Shown in pieces: positions 1 through 13,342 of a stretch of 64,000 bases of DNA. The notes under the pieces were generated by a model, which did not search any database, was not told the origin of the DNA, and worked only from the letters and a program-made list of their open reading frames with translations. Source of the DNA: Delphinapterus leucas (Eukaryota > Chordata > Mammalia > Artiodactyla > Monodontidae); contig NW_022098031.1 of assembly GCF_002288925.2 (NCBI RefSeq), positions 16,108,684 to 16,172,683 of the forward strand, given 5' to 3'. The stretch's first letter is position 1. Each line of letters starts with the position of its first letter. The position numbers and the translations under genes are program-made.

Positions 1-184
1 CTGACACAACACACTGCCTTTTGTTCGCCTGACTCAGAGCTCTCTCAGGGCAAAAGCGCAGCTAAAGGAAGGTAGTTTTTGAAAACATGGAAAGGCAAAT
101 GAACAAACTTAGGAATCTCTCTCTTGAACATATAACTATAGTCTAAATATCTATAATCTATTTATATACACATATATGCAAACT

Positions 185-1050
185 TGCTGCAGCTTCTACC
201 TCAGCACTTGTGGCTTCACCTGGCACTTTTATGTTATGGAGATTGCTTCTTTTCTTTAACCTCAAAAACCAACCTCTGCTAGCTTCAAACTATTCTTCTA
301 CAGCTTCCTTGCCTCTCTCAGCCTACATAGAATTGAAGAGAATTAGGATATTGTTCAGGATTAGGCTTAAGGAAATGTTGGGGCCGGTTTGATATTCTGT
401 TCAGATCACTACAACTTTCTCCATATCAGTAATTAGGGTGTTTTGCTTTCTTATCAGTCCTGTGTTCACTAGAGTAACACTTTTAATTTCCTTCAAGACC
501 TTTTCCTTTGCATTCACAACTTGGCTAATTGGCACAAGAGGCCTAGTTTTGACCCATCTCATCTTTCAACATGCTTTCCTCACTAAGCTTAATCATTTCT
601 AGCTTTTGATTTAAAGTGAGAGATGGGCAACTCTTACCTGAACACTTGCAGGCCATTGTAGGGTTATTAATTGGCCCAATTTCAATATTGTTGTGCTTCA
701 GGGAATAGGGAGGCCTGAGGAGAGGGAGAGAGACGGGGGAATGGTTAATTGGTGGAGCAGTCAGAACACACACAACATTTACCGATTAAGCTCACTGTCT
801 TAAATGGGCGCAGTTTCTGGTGCCCCAAAACAATTATAATAGTAACATCAGAAGTCACTGATCATAGATCACCACAACAAATATAATGATAATGAAAAAG
901 TCTGAAATATTTCAAGAATTACCAAAATGTGACACAGAAACATGTAGTGAGCAAATGCTATTGGAAAAATGTCGCCTATAGACTCGCTCAACGCAGCGTT
1001 GCCACAAAACCTTGTTTGTAAAAAAAAAAAAACCCAGCAATACCTGCCAA
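185..1050 (-). mobile_element. Tigger1 DNA transposon, 5' part
   Basis: Read on the minus strand, the copy starts near 1,050 with the Tigger1-like terminal region, passes the untranslated leader and reaches the transposase start near position 656. The remnant reads MACKCSGKSC then LTLNQKLEMIKLSEES, which is the N-terminal DNA-binding part of a pogo/Tigger transposase. Frameshifts and stops follow, and the match fades at about 185. The element is an inactive fossil of the TcMar-Tigger group. Confidence 0.85.
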
Positions 1051-1194
1051 GCACAACAAAACATGGTATGCCTGCCTGTATTTGAAATAATTTTAGCTCT
1101 ACAGAAAAATTGTAAAGATAATTTCAGAATATGCTCCCATGCAGTGGTGCCAGGGGCCAAGGGCAAGAGGAGAGAATTGTCTAAAAAAGGACAT

Positions 1195-1345
1195 GGGGAA
1201 AGTTTCTGGGGTGAGATGTTACATTATGATTGTGGTGATGGTTATGGAACTGTATACATTGGTCAAGGGAAATTGAATTGAACGCCTAAAATTTGTTAAT
1301 TTTATATGTAAATTATATTTCAATAAAATTAATTTTAAAATATTT
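1195..1345 (+). mobile_element. Old L1 3' end fragment
   Basis: The text resembles mammalian L1M 3' UTRs: a TTTCTGGGGTGA segment, then GATTGTGGTGATGGTTATGG, then an AT-rich end with ATTTCAATAAAATTAA. No coding part remains. Confidence 0.6.
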
Positions 1346-1394
1346 AAAGGTGGCCAAAAAATACAAGATTTTATGTTTGTAGTTAATTTAATTT

Positions 1395-1502
1395 TGGCCA
1401 CACTACATGGTTTGTAAGATCTCAGTTTGCAGACCAGGGATTGAACCTGGGCCCCAGCAGTGAAAGAGCCAAGTCCTCACCACTAGACCATCAGGGAATT
1501 CC
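1395..1502 (-). mobile_element. CHR-1-like tRNA-derived SINE
   Basis: The minus strand begins with a GGGAATTCCCTGATGGTC-like head and includes box-B-like tRNA sequence. It ends in a GTGGCCAAAAT-type tail. It is short and diverged compared with the CHR-2 copies. Confidence 0.7.
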
Positions 1503-1619
1503 CTGTATTTACTGAATTAATTCCTGCTAAGTATATTGTTTTCATAATTATGATATTATTTAGTTTTTATGCTCACCTTGTTAAGTAAAAAGAAACTGTA
1601 TAGTGAAAAATAATTTATG

Positions 1620-2320
1620 AGAAAAATAGAAAATCAAGTGGAGAAATCTCTCAGGAAGTGAAACAAAAAGGACAACATAGTACAAAAAAAGATGCATATT
1701 CATCACATGGATGAAACTTGAGGGCGTTATGCTAAATGAAATAAGCCAGTCACAAACAGACAAATACTGTGTGATTCCACTTATGACATATCTAAACTAG
1801 TCAAATTTACAGAAAGAGAAGATCCCAATAGTGGTTGTCAGAGGCTGGAGGGAGGGGGAAATGCAGGGTTGTTGTTTAATTGGCATAGGCTTTCAGCTCT
1901 GCGAGATGAACAACTTCTGGAGAGCTGTTTTACAACACTGTGAATATATTTAATATTACTTAACTGTATACTTTACAATGGTTAAGGTGGTATGTTTTAT
2001 CTAATGTTTATTTTTATATAACAGTTAAAAATATTTTTTTTAAATCAAGAAAACAGGAATATCCTTTACTCCAAAAATTCCGTTTGTAAAACTTTATCCT
2101 ACAGACATGCTAACAAGATCCCAGAGGCATATGTGTAAATGTATATAAATGTTTATATACACATTTGTGCATAAGTATATATAAATCAACAAGGAAACAA
2201 CCTAAATGTCCATCAAGAGAAGAATGGCTAATTAAATAATGACATAGACAGCAAAATATCAAACTGTGGTGAAAATGAATTAATTACAGTCATACAGACA
2301 AACATGGGTAAACCAGACAT
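1620..2320 (+). mobile_element. Old L1 3' UTR fragments
   Basis: 1,690-1,860 carries the L1 3' phrases about ATGAAACTTGAGGGCGTTAT and CAGAGGCTGGAGGGAGG. 2,190-2,320 resembles another L1 3' segment (CCTAAATGTCCATCAA). These are degenerate and subfamilies are not resolved. Confidence 0.55.
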
Positions 2321-2324
2321 ACAA

Positions 2325-2532
2325 TTTTTTTTTTTTTTTTTTTGCGGTACGCGGGCCTCTCACTGTTGTGGCCTCTCCCGTTGTGGAGCATAGGCTCTGG
2401 ACGCGCAGGCTCAGCGGCCATAGCTCACGGGCCCAGCCACTCCGCGGCATCTGGGATCGTCCCCCCGGGGCACAAACCCACATCCCCTGCATCGGCAGGC
2501 AGACTCTCAACCACTGAGCCACCCGGGAAGCC
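2325..2532 (-). mobile_element. CHR-2 SINE with target-site duplication
   Basis: A full-length ~208 bp copy that ends in a poly(A) tail (plus-strand T run from 2,325). The duplication CCAGACATACAAT (2,312-2,324) is matched by CCAGACATATAAT at 2,533-2,545, one mismatch. Confidence 0.9.
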
Positions 2533-2555
2533 CCAGACATATAATATTGAGTAGA

Positions 2556-2898
2556 GGGACTTCCCTGGAGGTGCAGTGGTTAAGAATCCACCTGCCGATG
2601 CAGGGGACGCGGGTTCAATCCTTGGTCCGGGAAATCCCACATGCCGTGGAGCAACTAAGCCCGTGCCTGCAACTACTGAGCCTGTGCTCTAGAGCCCGTG
2701 AGCCACAACTACTGAAGCCCGTGCGCCTAGAGCCCATGCTCTGCAACAAGAGAAGCTACGGCAATGAGAAGCCCACGCACCGCAACAAAGAGAAGCTCCT
2801 GCTCGCCGCAACTAAAGCCCGCATGCAGCAACGAAGACCCAACACAGCAAAAAATTAATTAAATAAATAAATTAATTTTTAAAATGTGTAAAAAAAAC
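2556..2898 (+). mobile_element. Long CHR-type SINE with target-site duplication
   Basis: It starts GGGACTTCCCTGG and has a tRNA-related head followed by repeated GAGCCCGTG/ACTACTGA units, ending in an AT-rich tail. The duplication ATTGAGTAGA is present at 2,546-2,555 and 2,899-2,908. The body differs from CHR-2 and is about 340 bp. Confidence 0.85.
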
Positions 2899-3009
2899 AT
2901 TGAGTAGATAAAGCAAGACATAGATGTACATATAGAGGAGGATACCATTTTCATAAAACTCAGAAGCCACAAAGCTAAACAATATATGGTATGAGAATAT
3001 ATACACTCA

Positions 3010-3900
3010 ATTCAATTTTGATTCAACAAATGTGTTTTGAGTACCTACTATATTCCAAGCAGAGTTCTAGATACCAAAGATAGAGGCAGCAGTAAACACA
3101 AAAGACAAAAATCCTGCCCTCATGGTGCTTACTTTCAAGTGATGGAACAGGCAACAAACAAGATAAGTAAATTAAACATGTAACAAAGTAGAAAGTGAAT
3201 CTTAAAGGAAGGGGCTAGGAAGTGGTAGGGAGATTAATTAGATAGGGTGGCCAGGGAAGGCCTCTCTGAGAAGATATATTTGAGGGAAGACTTGAACGAA
3301 GCGAGGAGTTAGCTGTGCAGAGATTTGGGGAGAGAGCCTTCCAGACAGGAGACACAGCAAATACAAAAGCCCCAAGGTCTGAGTGTGTTCAGAGAAGCAA
3401 GGTTGAGAGAGAGGGGTGGGACCAACCATGTGATATTGTAGGGTTTTTCTCTGAGATAGAGAGCTATTATGCAAAGACCTGACTTCATGCACCATCTGAC
3501 TTAGGCTTAAACAGAATTACTCGAGCTGCTGTATTGAAAGTGGACTGGAAGGGGGCATGGATGGAAACAGGGAACCAAGTTAGGGGGCTACATTGGTAAT
3601 GCAGGTGAGAGATGGTGGCTTGGAATAGAATGTTGCTGTGGTGGTGAATTCTGGATATGTTTTTAAAGGCAGAGCCAGCAGGATTTGCTGACAGATTGGA
3701 TGGGAGGGGTAAGACTAATAAGAATTCAAGAGTGACTCCAATACTTTTGGCTTCAGGAACTGAGTGATATATATGTGGTAAGACAAATAACAACAAAAAA
3801 GGGAGAGATGACAGCAACAAACTTGAGTGCAGTGTTTTTCTCTGGAGGTTAGTAGGGGTTAAGACTAGGGAGGAGCCCACATGCAACTTCAAATATTGAT
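3010..3900 (+). repeat. Ancient mammalian interspersed repeat, family unresolved
   Basis: The sequence has the familiar phrases of a widespread old mammalian repeat: GAGTACCTACTATATTCCA, GGCCAGGGAAGGCCTCTCTG and ACAGGATTTGCTGACAGATT. I recognise the type but cannot assign a family name with certainty. No coding capacity. Confidence 0.5.
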
Positions 3901-4429
3901 AGTGGCTGAGTTCTGAGATTGGATAAAGGGTTCCATGGTGTTTATTTTCTTCTTCTTCTTTAAACTTACATAGTCATTATATAAATATTCTTTTATAAGT
4001 ATCAAACACTACATACTTTTTTCTAAAAATAACAATAAAATCCCAACAGTAGATAAAAGTGAAAATATAAAAACTAATCACATGTAGGACTATTTCCTAA
4101 AATAATTAGCAATGTGCACAAGGGTTTATATACAAGGAGATTCCCTCTTCCTCATTAGAAATAAGAGTAATACATTGGGGGAAATAGAGGAATGGTTAAA
4201 CTATGACACCACAGAATATTATGCAGCCATATTTTCAAAGCTATTTACATGGGCACTGCTCCCCTATTTTAAGCAATAAAGCTATGTGGTAGGATGATAC
4301 TTATTGTACTATATATATATATATAAAGAAAAGAGACTGGATATTTGAATGTAATTATAGAACTACATATAGATCTAGCATACTAGTTTGAAATGAAGTG
4401 TGGCTGTGAGTTACAAAAATACACACAAA

Positions 4430-4830
4430 AAAGTGACTTTAACAAGATTGAAGTTTACTTTGCCCTCATGTAAACAGAATTTCAGCTTGGGATGGTTGTT
4501 CCAGGGTAATCAGAGACACAGGCTCCTTGCATGTGATTGTTCTGTAACCTTCAGCACGGGGCTTCTTGCAGTCTAAGCTGGCTACTCCAGCTCTAATCAT
4601 TATGTTTGCATTCTAACTACAGGAAAGGAAGAGAAGGAGATGGAAGGGTATGTCCCTGCTTCACGAAAATCTGCTAGAACTTTTCATCATTGCACTTGTA
4701 GCCCATTGGCTAGAACTTAATTTGTATGGCCACACCAGGCTGCAAGTTGAGGTCATATGCTGAGCTAAAAGCTTGAGATCTTACTATATAGAAAGAAAAG
4801 GAGAACAAATCCTGGGAGACAACTCTTAGT
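4430..4830 (+). repeat. Old interspersed repeat, family unresolved
   Basis: This block (AACAAGATTGAAGTTTACTT near the start, CATTGGCTAGAACTTAATTT later) resembles a common eutherian repeat, but I cannot name it. The sequence around it, 3,900-4,430 and 4,830-5,790, shows nothing identifiable. Confidence 0.35.
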
Positions 4831-5799
4831 CTCTGTCACATCCAGTGTGATTCCACTTTTCTTAAAGACAGAGACAGCCAGACCAGAAAGTTGTAGGGCA
4901 AAATATGAGTGCTGGTTATCACTGGTTGGTAGAATGTTGGACAATTTTTCCTTTCAATCTTGTATTTTTCAAATTTTTAATATATAACATGTACTATTGT
5001 TAAATATTAAAAATAAAATACTTAGAATTAAGAAGAAACTATATAACAAAAACAAGGAAATTGAAGAGTATTCTTCTCTGTACCAAATCTGTTTGTTTTA
5101 AGGAATGTTTAGAAAGCACCAATAAAGACTATAGAAAGCACCTTGAGTGCTAGAGGATAATTTCCATGTTGAATAGAAACTCAAAACATATCTTTTGTAA
5201 AACAAGTATCAAACAAAGGGATAAAAGGTAAGTTCCTTGGAAACATTCAAGAACCCCAACTTTTTAACACAGTTGAGGTGGGTCTGACTTTTGGGAAGGC
5301 CCCTATTGTGACAGCTGTGAGTGCAGAAAGCCAAGAGATTAGAAAGCAAAGTCATACCCTTGGCTTAGCCTTTCACTGTCAACTGGACATGTCTTCCTAA
5401 TGTCCACAGTCCCTGAAGAGTGTGGTTCCCTGGGCAGTCCAATATAGCCTTCACCCTGGTCTTTGCAAACTTCTTCAGTAAAAACTCAGGGAATTTAAAT
5501 GAGAAGCCCAAGATTGCTGGTGAGGCCTGATGTCTTGGGAGTGTAATCCCTGTCTCCAGTTGAAATTATCTGCTGAATATAAAAAGGCAGAACATTTTGT
5601 TATTTGGACGTCTAAGGAGAGGCTAAATCCTTGTGTGAAAACAAAATCAACATTCATGATCAGTAGAAACTTATTCCAATTTGCCAAATTGGAATTGTTT
5701 TAACATGACAATACCAATAGTCATTTTTGCTATGTAACAACTATACAGCTTAAAAATTGAAAGAATTCCACAGAACAAATTAAAAGAACTTTTTTTTTT

Positions 5800-6080
5800 T
5801 TTTAAACTAACTTATGGTTACCAGGGGGTAAGGGGAGGAGGGATAAACTGGGATATTTGGATTGACATATACACACTATCATGTATAAAGTAGATAACTA
5901 ATAAGGACCTACTGTAGAGCACAGGGAAGTCTACTCAATAGTCTGTAATGGCCTATATGGGAAAAGGATCTAAAAGAGTGGATATACGTATATGTATTAT
6001 AACTGGTTCACTCTGCTGTACACCTGAAACTAACACAACATTGTAAATTAACTATACTCTAATAAAAATTTTTTTTAAAA
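5800..6080 (+). mobile_element. L1 3' UTR fragment
   Basis: Typical cetartiodactyl L1 3' end: TGGTTACCAGGGGGTAAGGG, then TAGAGCACAGGGAAGTCTAC, then TAACACAACATTGTAAATTA, ending in AATAAAAATTTTTTTTAAAA. 5'-truncated. Confidence 0.8.
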
Positions 6081-6739
6081 AGCACTTTTTAAAAGTAGGT
6101 CTTAGAAACATTTGAGTAACTGCACTGATTTATACAGCTGGTCACTCCTGCCCCCTGCTGGCTAGAATTGGCTACAACCAGACTATCCCAGGTTAACTGT
6201 ACTCATATAGTAAGTTCTTCCTGTACTTTGGGAAATCTCTTAATTTCCTTCAAGAGGCATACACACAGAGACAGAGGAAAAGAGGGACAGCGTCAGACAG
6301 AAAAAGAGAGACAGAAACACAAAGAAAAGATAGACACAGAATACCTTGTGTTCCTGCCTTCCCCTCCCTCTTTCTACCTTATTGCACTGCAATATCCTGC
6401 TCAAGTACTGATTTGTTTCATTATATTGTAAAAAGGGAGGGAAAATGCTTTTCTGATTCAAAATATAATCATCAGCCTAAAATAGTGCCTGGTACGCAGA
6501 AGGTGCTCAGTAGATATTTGTTGAGAGAATGAGAGGGAGCCAGAGAAAAAGTTGCAGAGGGATTGAGAGAGAGGAGGAAGAGAGACAAGACCTATTCTTT
6601 CAAGGACTCCTCCCACCTCTATTTGAGAGACAAATTTATATCAGAAATACTAACATCACAGTACATTGCAGACATAGGAAATAGGAACTCAATTAAGTTG
6701 GCACACACAGGCATTGACCTAAGCCTTTTACTATTATTC

Positions 6740-6930
6740 TTATATTTTCCTTATAATAATCCTATAAAATAAACACTATTATATCCACTTTAGAGATGAG
6801 AAGCCTCAGGCAGGAAGAGGTTAAGTTAAATTTCCCGAGGCTACTAAGTGGTGGAGCTGGGATTTCAACCCAGGAAGTTTGACTCCACAGTTCACACTTT
6901 TAACCAGCAGCAAGGTGCCTCTTCAAAGGA
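6740..6930 (-). mobile_element. MIR SINE fragment
   Basis: Antisense MIR core: TTTAGAGATGAGAAGCCTCA, then AAGTGGTGGAGCTGGGATTT, then AACCCAGGAAGTTTGACTCC. It is degenerate, as expected for this ancient family. Confidence 0.7.
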
Positions 6931-7179
6931 TGTGAAGAAGAGGGCAGAGCAGAGATAGAGGAAAAATCTATCGTTGGGAGTATTGTACCACTCCTTCCAT
7001 GTAAGTCATCTGCCTGCTGGAGAATAATTTTATCAGAGATGACATAACTATAGCAGAGAACCAACTTCATCAATCCAGTGCTTCTTACACTTGATCACTA
7101 AAGGAGAACTAATAGCAGAGGTGGATCAGAGTGGTTTAAAGGACCCGAAACAGTCTCAGGGGAGAAATTTCTTGTTAGT

Positions 7180-8460
7180 TTTCTATTATAGCCTAAAAAT
7201 TCATTAAATCTTTCAACTTTCAACAACAGATAGTTTATCCAGACAGAAAATCAATAAGGAAATGTTGGACTTAAACTACATTTTAGGTCAGATGGACCTA
7301 ACAGACATTTACAGGAAATTCCATTCAACAGCAGCAGAATCTCCTTCTCAGGCACATGTGGAACATTCTTTAAGATAGATCACATGTTAGACCACAAAAC
7401 AAGTCTTAATAAGTTTAAGAAGATTGAAATCATATCAAGTATGTTTTCTGACCATGATGGTATGAAACTAGAAATTAATTATAAGTGGAAAACTGGGAAA
7501 ATCACAAATATGTGGAGATTAAACAACAAGCTCCTAAAACCAATGGGTCAAAGAAGAAATCAAAGGGAAAACCAAAAAATATCTTGAGACAAATGAAAAT
7601 GGAAACAACATACTAAAACTTAAGGAATGTAGCAAAAGCAGTTCTAAGAGGGAAGTTTATAGTGATAAATGCCTTCATTAAGAAAAATGAAAGATCTCAA
7701 ATAAACAGCCTAACTTTATACCTCAAGGAACTAAAAAAAAGAACAAACTAAGCCCAAAGTTAGAAGGAAGGAAATAAGGATCAGAATGGAAATAAATGAA
7801 ACAGAGACTAAAAGGACAACAGAAAAGATCGGTGAAACTAAGAGCTGGTTCTTTGAAAAGATAAACAAAATTGACAAACTTTAACTAGATTCACCAAGAA
7901 AAAAAGAGAGTAGCGAAATAAATAAATCAGAAATGAAAGAGACCTTACAAGTGATAGCACAGAAATACTAAAGATTGTAAGAAACTACTATGAACAATTA
8001 TATGCCAACAAATTAAAAACCTTGAAGAAATGGATAAATTCCTAGAAACATACATTCTACCAAGCTTGAATCATGAAGAAACAAACAATCTGAACAGACT
8101 GATTACTAGTGAGGAGATTGAATTAGTATATAGCATAATGACAGAAGTAAGTCCTTCCTTATCAGTAATCATTTTAAATGTAAATGGATTACTCTCCAAT
8201 GAAAAGGGCAGAGATTGCCAGGATGGTATTATGTCAGATGGATAAATACACATGATCCAACTATATGCTGTCCGTGAGAGATTCACTTGAGATCCAAAGA
8301 TACAAACAAGTTTCAAGTGAAAGGATGGAAAAAGATATTGCATGCAAATAGTAACCAAAAGAACCACTCCTGTTATGATAATACCAGACAAAATGGACTT
8401 AAATCAAAAAAGGCTACAAGAGACAAGGAAAGACATCATGCATTGATAAAAGTTTAATAC
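7180..8460 (+). mobile_element. Old L1 ORF2 fragment
   Basis: Interrupted plus-strand reading frames keep L1 ORF2 endonuclease-to-RT linker text, e.g. MLDHKTSLNKFKKIEIISSM and KWKTGKITNMWRLNNKLLKP. Many stops and frameshifts show it is dead. Confidence 0.75.
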
Positions 8461-8499
8461 AGCAAGAAGTTATAACAATTTTAAATATTTACACACTTT

Positions 8500-9110
8500 A
8501 TGAGAGACCATCAAAATATGTGAAGTGTATTGTTCTGTAACAGGTCTCTAGGAAATTTTTCATTTTGGAAAACAGAAATTCCATATACACTGAGCAACAA
8601 CTCATTGATTTTTTAAATAACCTTGCATTTCTGGGATAAACCCTACTTGGTTATGATGTACAATTATTTTTGTAAATTACTGGAGTCCTATGCTAACTTT
8701 GTGTGTGTGTGTGTGTATTTCTGCATTTATGTTTATTGGGTTTGACAGGTTTTAGTATCAAGTGGCCTTATAAAATGAATTGGAGGGTGTTCCCTTTATT
8801 TTCTGGAAGAGTTTGTGTAAGATTAGTGTTATTTCTTCCTTAAGTGTGTGATAGATAGAATTCAAAAGTGAAACTTCAAGCCTTTTGTTTGTTTGTTTTT
8901 CTGGTCAGTTAAAAATTTTTTTATAGTTAGGTATAATTTATATACAGTAAAAGTAACTATTTGTGTGTATACAACTATGAATTCTATGAACCTATTAATT
9001 AAATTAGTTTTCATTTCTCTCAAGTAAATACTTGGAAATGGGATTGTTGGGTTGTATGGTTAACTTTATAAGAAACTGTCAGACTGTTTTCCAAAATGGC
9101 TACACCATTT
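8500..9110 (-). mobile_element. Old L1, piece downstream of a nested younger L1
   Basis: Antisense L1 ORF2 text (CTTGCATTTCTGGGATAAAC) followed by a GT microsatellite at 8,701-8,717. It ends at a site duplicated on the far side of the nested L1, so it and the sequence from 10,604 on were once continuous. Confidence 0.6.
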
Positions 9111-10603
<1,493 letters not shown>

Positions 10604-11403
10604 AAAATGGCTATACCATTTTGCATTCCCACTAGTAGTGGTGTGTTCCACCTGCTCCACATCCTCACTAACACTTGGTATTTACTTTAGCCGTTCTAAT
10701 AGGTCTATAGTGGTACCACACTGTGGTTTAATTTGCATTTCTCTAATGATTTATGTTGAGCATCTTTTCATCTGTTTATAGGCCATCAATATATCTTCTT
10801 TAGTGGAATAGCTATTCAAATATCTTGCCCTTTTTTTAAAAAATTGAGTTGTTTCCTTCCTTACTGTTGAGTTTTGAGAGTTCTTTTTTATATTTTGGGT
10901 ACAAGTTTTTTTTGTTTACCAGATATATCAGTTGCAAAGATTTTCCTCCCAGTCTGTGGACTGCCTTTTCATTCTTTAACAGTGTCTTCTGCAGAACAGA
11001 AGTTTTGCAATTTTTGTAGTCTAATTTATCAAATTTTTTCATTTCATATTATGCATTAGCTGTCATAACTGTGATATCTTTGCCTGACCCATAGTCAAAA
11101 AGATTTTCTCTTCATTTTTCCCCAAAGTTTATAGTTTTAGATTTTTACCTTTTGATCTGTGATCCATTTTGAGTTAATTTTAGCATAAGGTGTAAGTTAT
11201 GGGTTGGGGTTTGCTATTTTGCATAGGAATGTTCCATTGTTCCAGCACTGTTTGTTAAAATGACTATCTGTTCTCCATTGAGTTGCTATTAAACTTATGT
11301 AAAAAATCAATTGATCAAATCAATTGATCTATTTCTGGACTCTATTGTGTTCCATTGATCTTTGTGTCTATCTTTTACCAATACTGCACTGTCTGATTAT
11401 AGT

Positions 11404-11615
11404 ATTTTTTGTGTGTTTTTTTTTGCCGTATGTGGGCCTCTCACTGTTGTGGCCTCTCCCGTTGTGGAGCACAGGCTCCGGACGCGCAGGCTCAGCGGCC
11501 ATAGCTCACGGGCCCAGCCGCTCTGTGGCATGTGGGATCTTCCCGGACCGGGGCATGAACCCGTGTCCCCTGCATCAGCAGGCGGACTCTCAACCACTGT
11601 GCCACCAGGGAAGCC
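11404..11615 (-). mobile_element. CHR-2 SINE with target-site duplication
   Basis: Full-length copy inserted in old L1. The flanking duplication CTGATTATAGT occurs at 11,393-11,403 and 11,616-11,626. The tail contains a GTGTGT interruption in the T run. Confidence 0.9.
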
Positions 11616-11670
11616 CTGATTATAGTTTTATAGTAAGTTTTACAATCAGGTTGTGTGAGCCCTCCAACTT

Positions 11671-12153
11671 TGTTCTTTTTTTCTTTTTGGCCTCGTTGGG
11701 TCTTTGTTGCTGTGTGTGGGCTTTCTCTAGTTGCGGCGAGCAGGGGCTAGTCTTCATTGCGGTGCACGGGCTTCTCATTGCAGTGGCTTCCCTTGTTGTA
11801 GAGCACAGGCTCTACGTGCACAGGCTTCAGCAGTTGCAGCATGCAGGTTCAGTAGTTGTGGCACATAGGCCCTAGAGCATGTGGGCTTCAGTAGTTGCAG
11901 CATGTAGGCTCAGTAGTTGCGGTGCGTGGGCTCAGCAGTTGTGGTGCATGGATTCTAGGATGTGCAGGCTTCAGTAGTTGTGGCACGGAGGCTCAGTAGT
12001 TGTGGCTCGTGGGCTCTAGAGCACAGGCTCCGTAGTTGTGGTGCAAGGGCTTAGCTGCTCTGTGGAATGTGGGATCTTCCTGGACCAGGGATCGAATCCG
12101 TGTCCCCTGCATTGGCAGGCAGATTCTTAACTACTGTGCCACCAGGGAAGTCC
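11671..12153 (-). mobile_element. Expanded CHR-type SINE with internal repeats
   Basis: A tRNA-related head is followed by about ten imperfect copies of a ~20-22 bp unit (plus-strand form like CAGTAGTTGCAGCATGTAGG), giving ~480 bp instead of the usual 200-340 bp. A duplication CCTCCAACTT flanks it (11,661-11,670 and 12,154-12,163). Confidence 0.8.
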
Positions 12154-12725
12154 CCTCCAACTTCGCTCTTATTCAAAATTCTTAGGCTATTTCTTTTGAT
12201 TTTCTATATAAATTTTATAATGATCTTGTCAATTTCTATAAAAAGTTTTGCTGGGATTTTGATTGAGATTGTGTAGATTCTATAGATCTCTTAGGATAAA
12301 ATTGACAGCTTAACAATATTAACATATCCATAAATGTGATATATTCTTTTATTTAATTGGGTCACAGATCATCAGTGTTTTATAGTTTTCACCATACAGT
12401 TTCAACACATTTTTCTGAGATTTATTCTTGAATTTATACTTGATACTTTTACAAATGGTACTTTTAAAAATGATTTCCAATTTTCATTCCTTATATAGAG
12501 AAATACAACTGATGTTTTATACTGAATCTTGCAATCTTGTTAAACTATGTATAGTACTATTCTTTGATATTCTTTGGGATTTTATATGTAAACAATTATG
12601 CTCTCTATGAATACAGACAGTGTTATTTCTTCTTTTCCAATCTATGTGTCTTTTATTTCTTTTTCATGATTTATTACACTGGCTAGACCCTCCAACATGT
12701 GGGCACATTGAGAGGAGACATCCTT

Positions 12726-13342
12726 GATGTCAGGCAGAACACTGAACACTGGTTACCAATGTCAGGGGAGGTCTCCAACAACATGGAGGATAGCAAAGAT
12801 CATTACTATGAAAATCACCAGGAATAGAAATCCAAATACTTCCACTCACTTTCACTCCACTATACTTGGTAATGGAGTTGCCAAGGAAAACATAACACAG
12901 TCAAACACTAGGTGGAACAACAGTTTTACTTACATGGAGAAGAGACAGAGAAAGATCAGCTCCAATTGTGTGCATCGGTTCCCTATGGCCAGTGGGTCCC
13001 ACCAGGCAGCCAACACAGGGCAATTAGCCTGCATGCACCCCTCTTGTGCTGTAGCAGAAGGACACCTCTTCCTCCTCCATGGAGTCTGAAATAAATGAAG
13101 GCTGGAGAGTGCCTGAGAGTCATTGACGCATTGAGTATAAATACTTAAGCAGAACAAAGGAATACACATTGAGTCTGAAAAAGAAGATATTCCCATACAA
13201 GGTGATAAATCTGGCACTGACTATATGGGTTCCTTATCTCTTGGTAAAGAAGTACTCCAGGCCCAAGCCCTGTTCTTCTGAAACTAGATGGAGGGGGGTC
13301 AACAGGCAGTGCACGTTAGACTGCCTTTCCCAACATTTACCT
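12726..13342. repeat. Unidentified ~615 bp insert within old L1
   Basis: L1 text stops at GGAGACATCCTTG and resumes at TTAATCCTAGGGGGAAACC, exactly where an L1 would continue. The insert has CCTTG at both junctions, a TATAAATA-like and an AATAAA motif, and no coding frame I recognise. An LTR-like origin is possible. Confidence 0.5.

Larger units (their letters stand above)
10622..12725 (-). mobile_element. Old L1, interrupted by two SINEs
   Basis: The antisense ORF2 text continues here (TTGCATTCCCACTAGTAGTG; TTCTTTGATATTCTTTGGGA). SINEs at 11,404-11,615 and 11,671-12,153 split it. Subfamily not determined. Confidence 0.65.

Noticed and set aside
543..773. A small minus-strand gene of 76 codons
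   Set aside because: It is the broken start of a Tigger1 transposase, with the frame interrupted soon after the N-terminal domain.
2340..2530. tRNA-like boxes A and B in the SINEs as functional tRNA genes
   Set aside because: The cloverleaf is not preserved, and the sequence continues into the CHR-2 body and poly(A) tail. They are SINE heads.
3485..3892. A 135-codon minus-strand frame
   Set aside because: It lies on the antisense of an ancient interspersed repeat and has no recognisable domain.
11324..11875. A 183-codon plus-strand frame as a gene
   Set aside because: It crosses two SINEs and L1 debris. The text resembling LWPLPLWSTGSGRAGS recurs in every CHR-2 copy read in that frame.
11860..12010. 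The regularly spaced repeats as a CRISPR array
   Set aside because: Units are imperfect, directly adjoining, without unique spacers, and lie within a tRNA-derived SINE of a mammalian genome.
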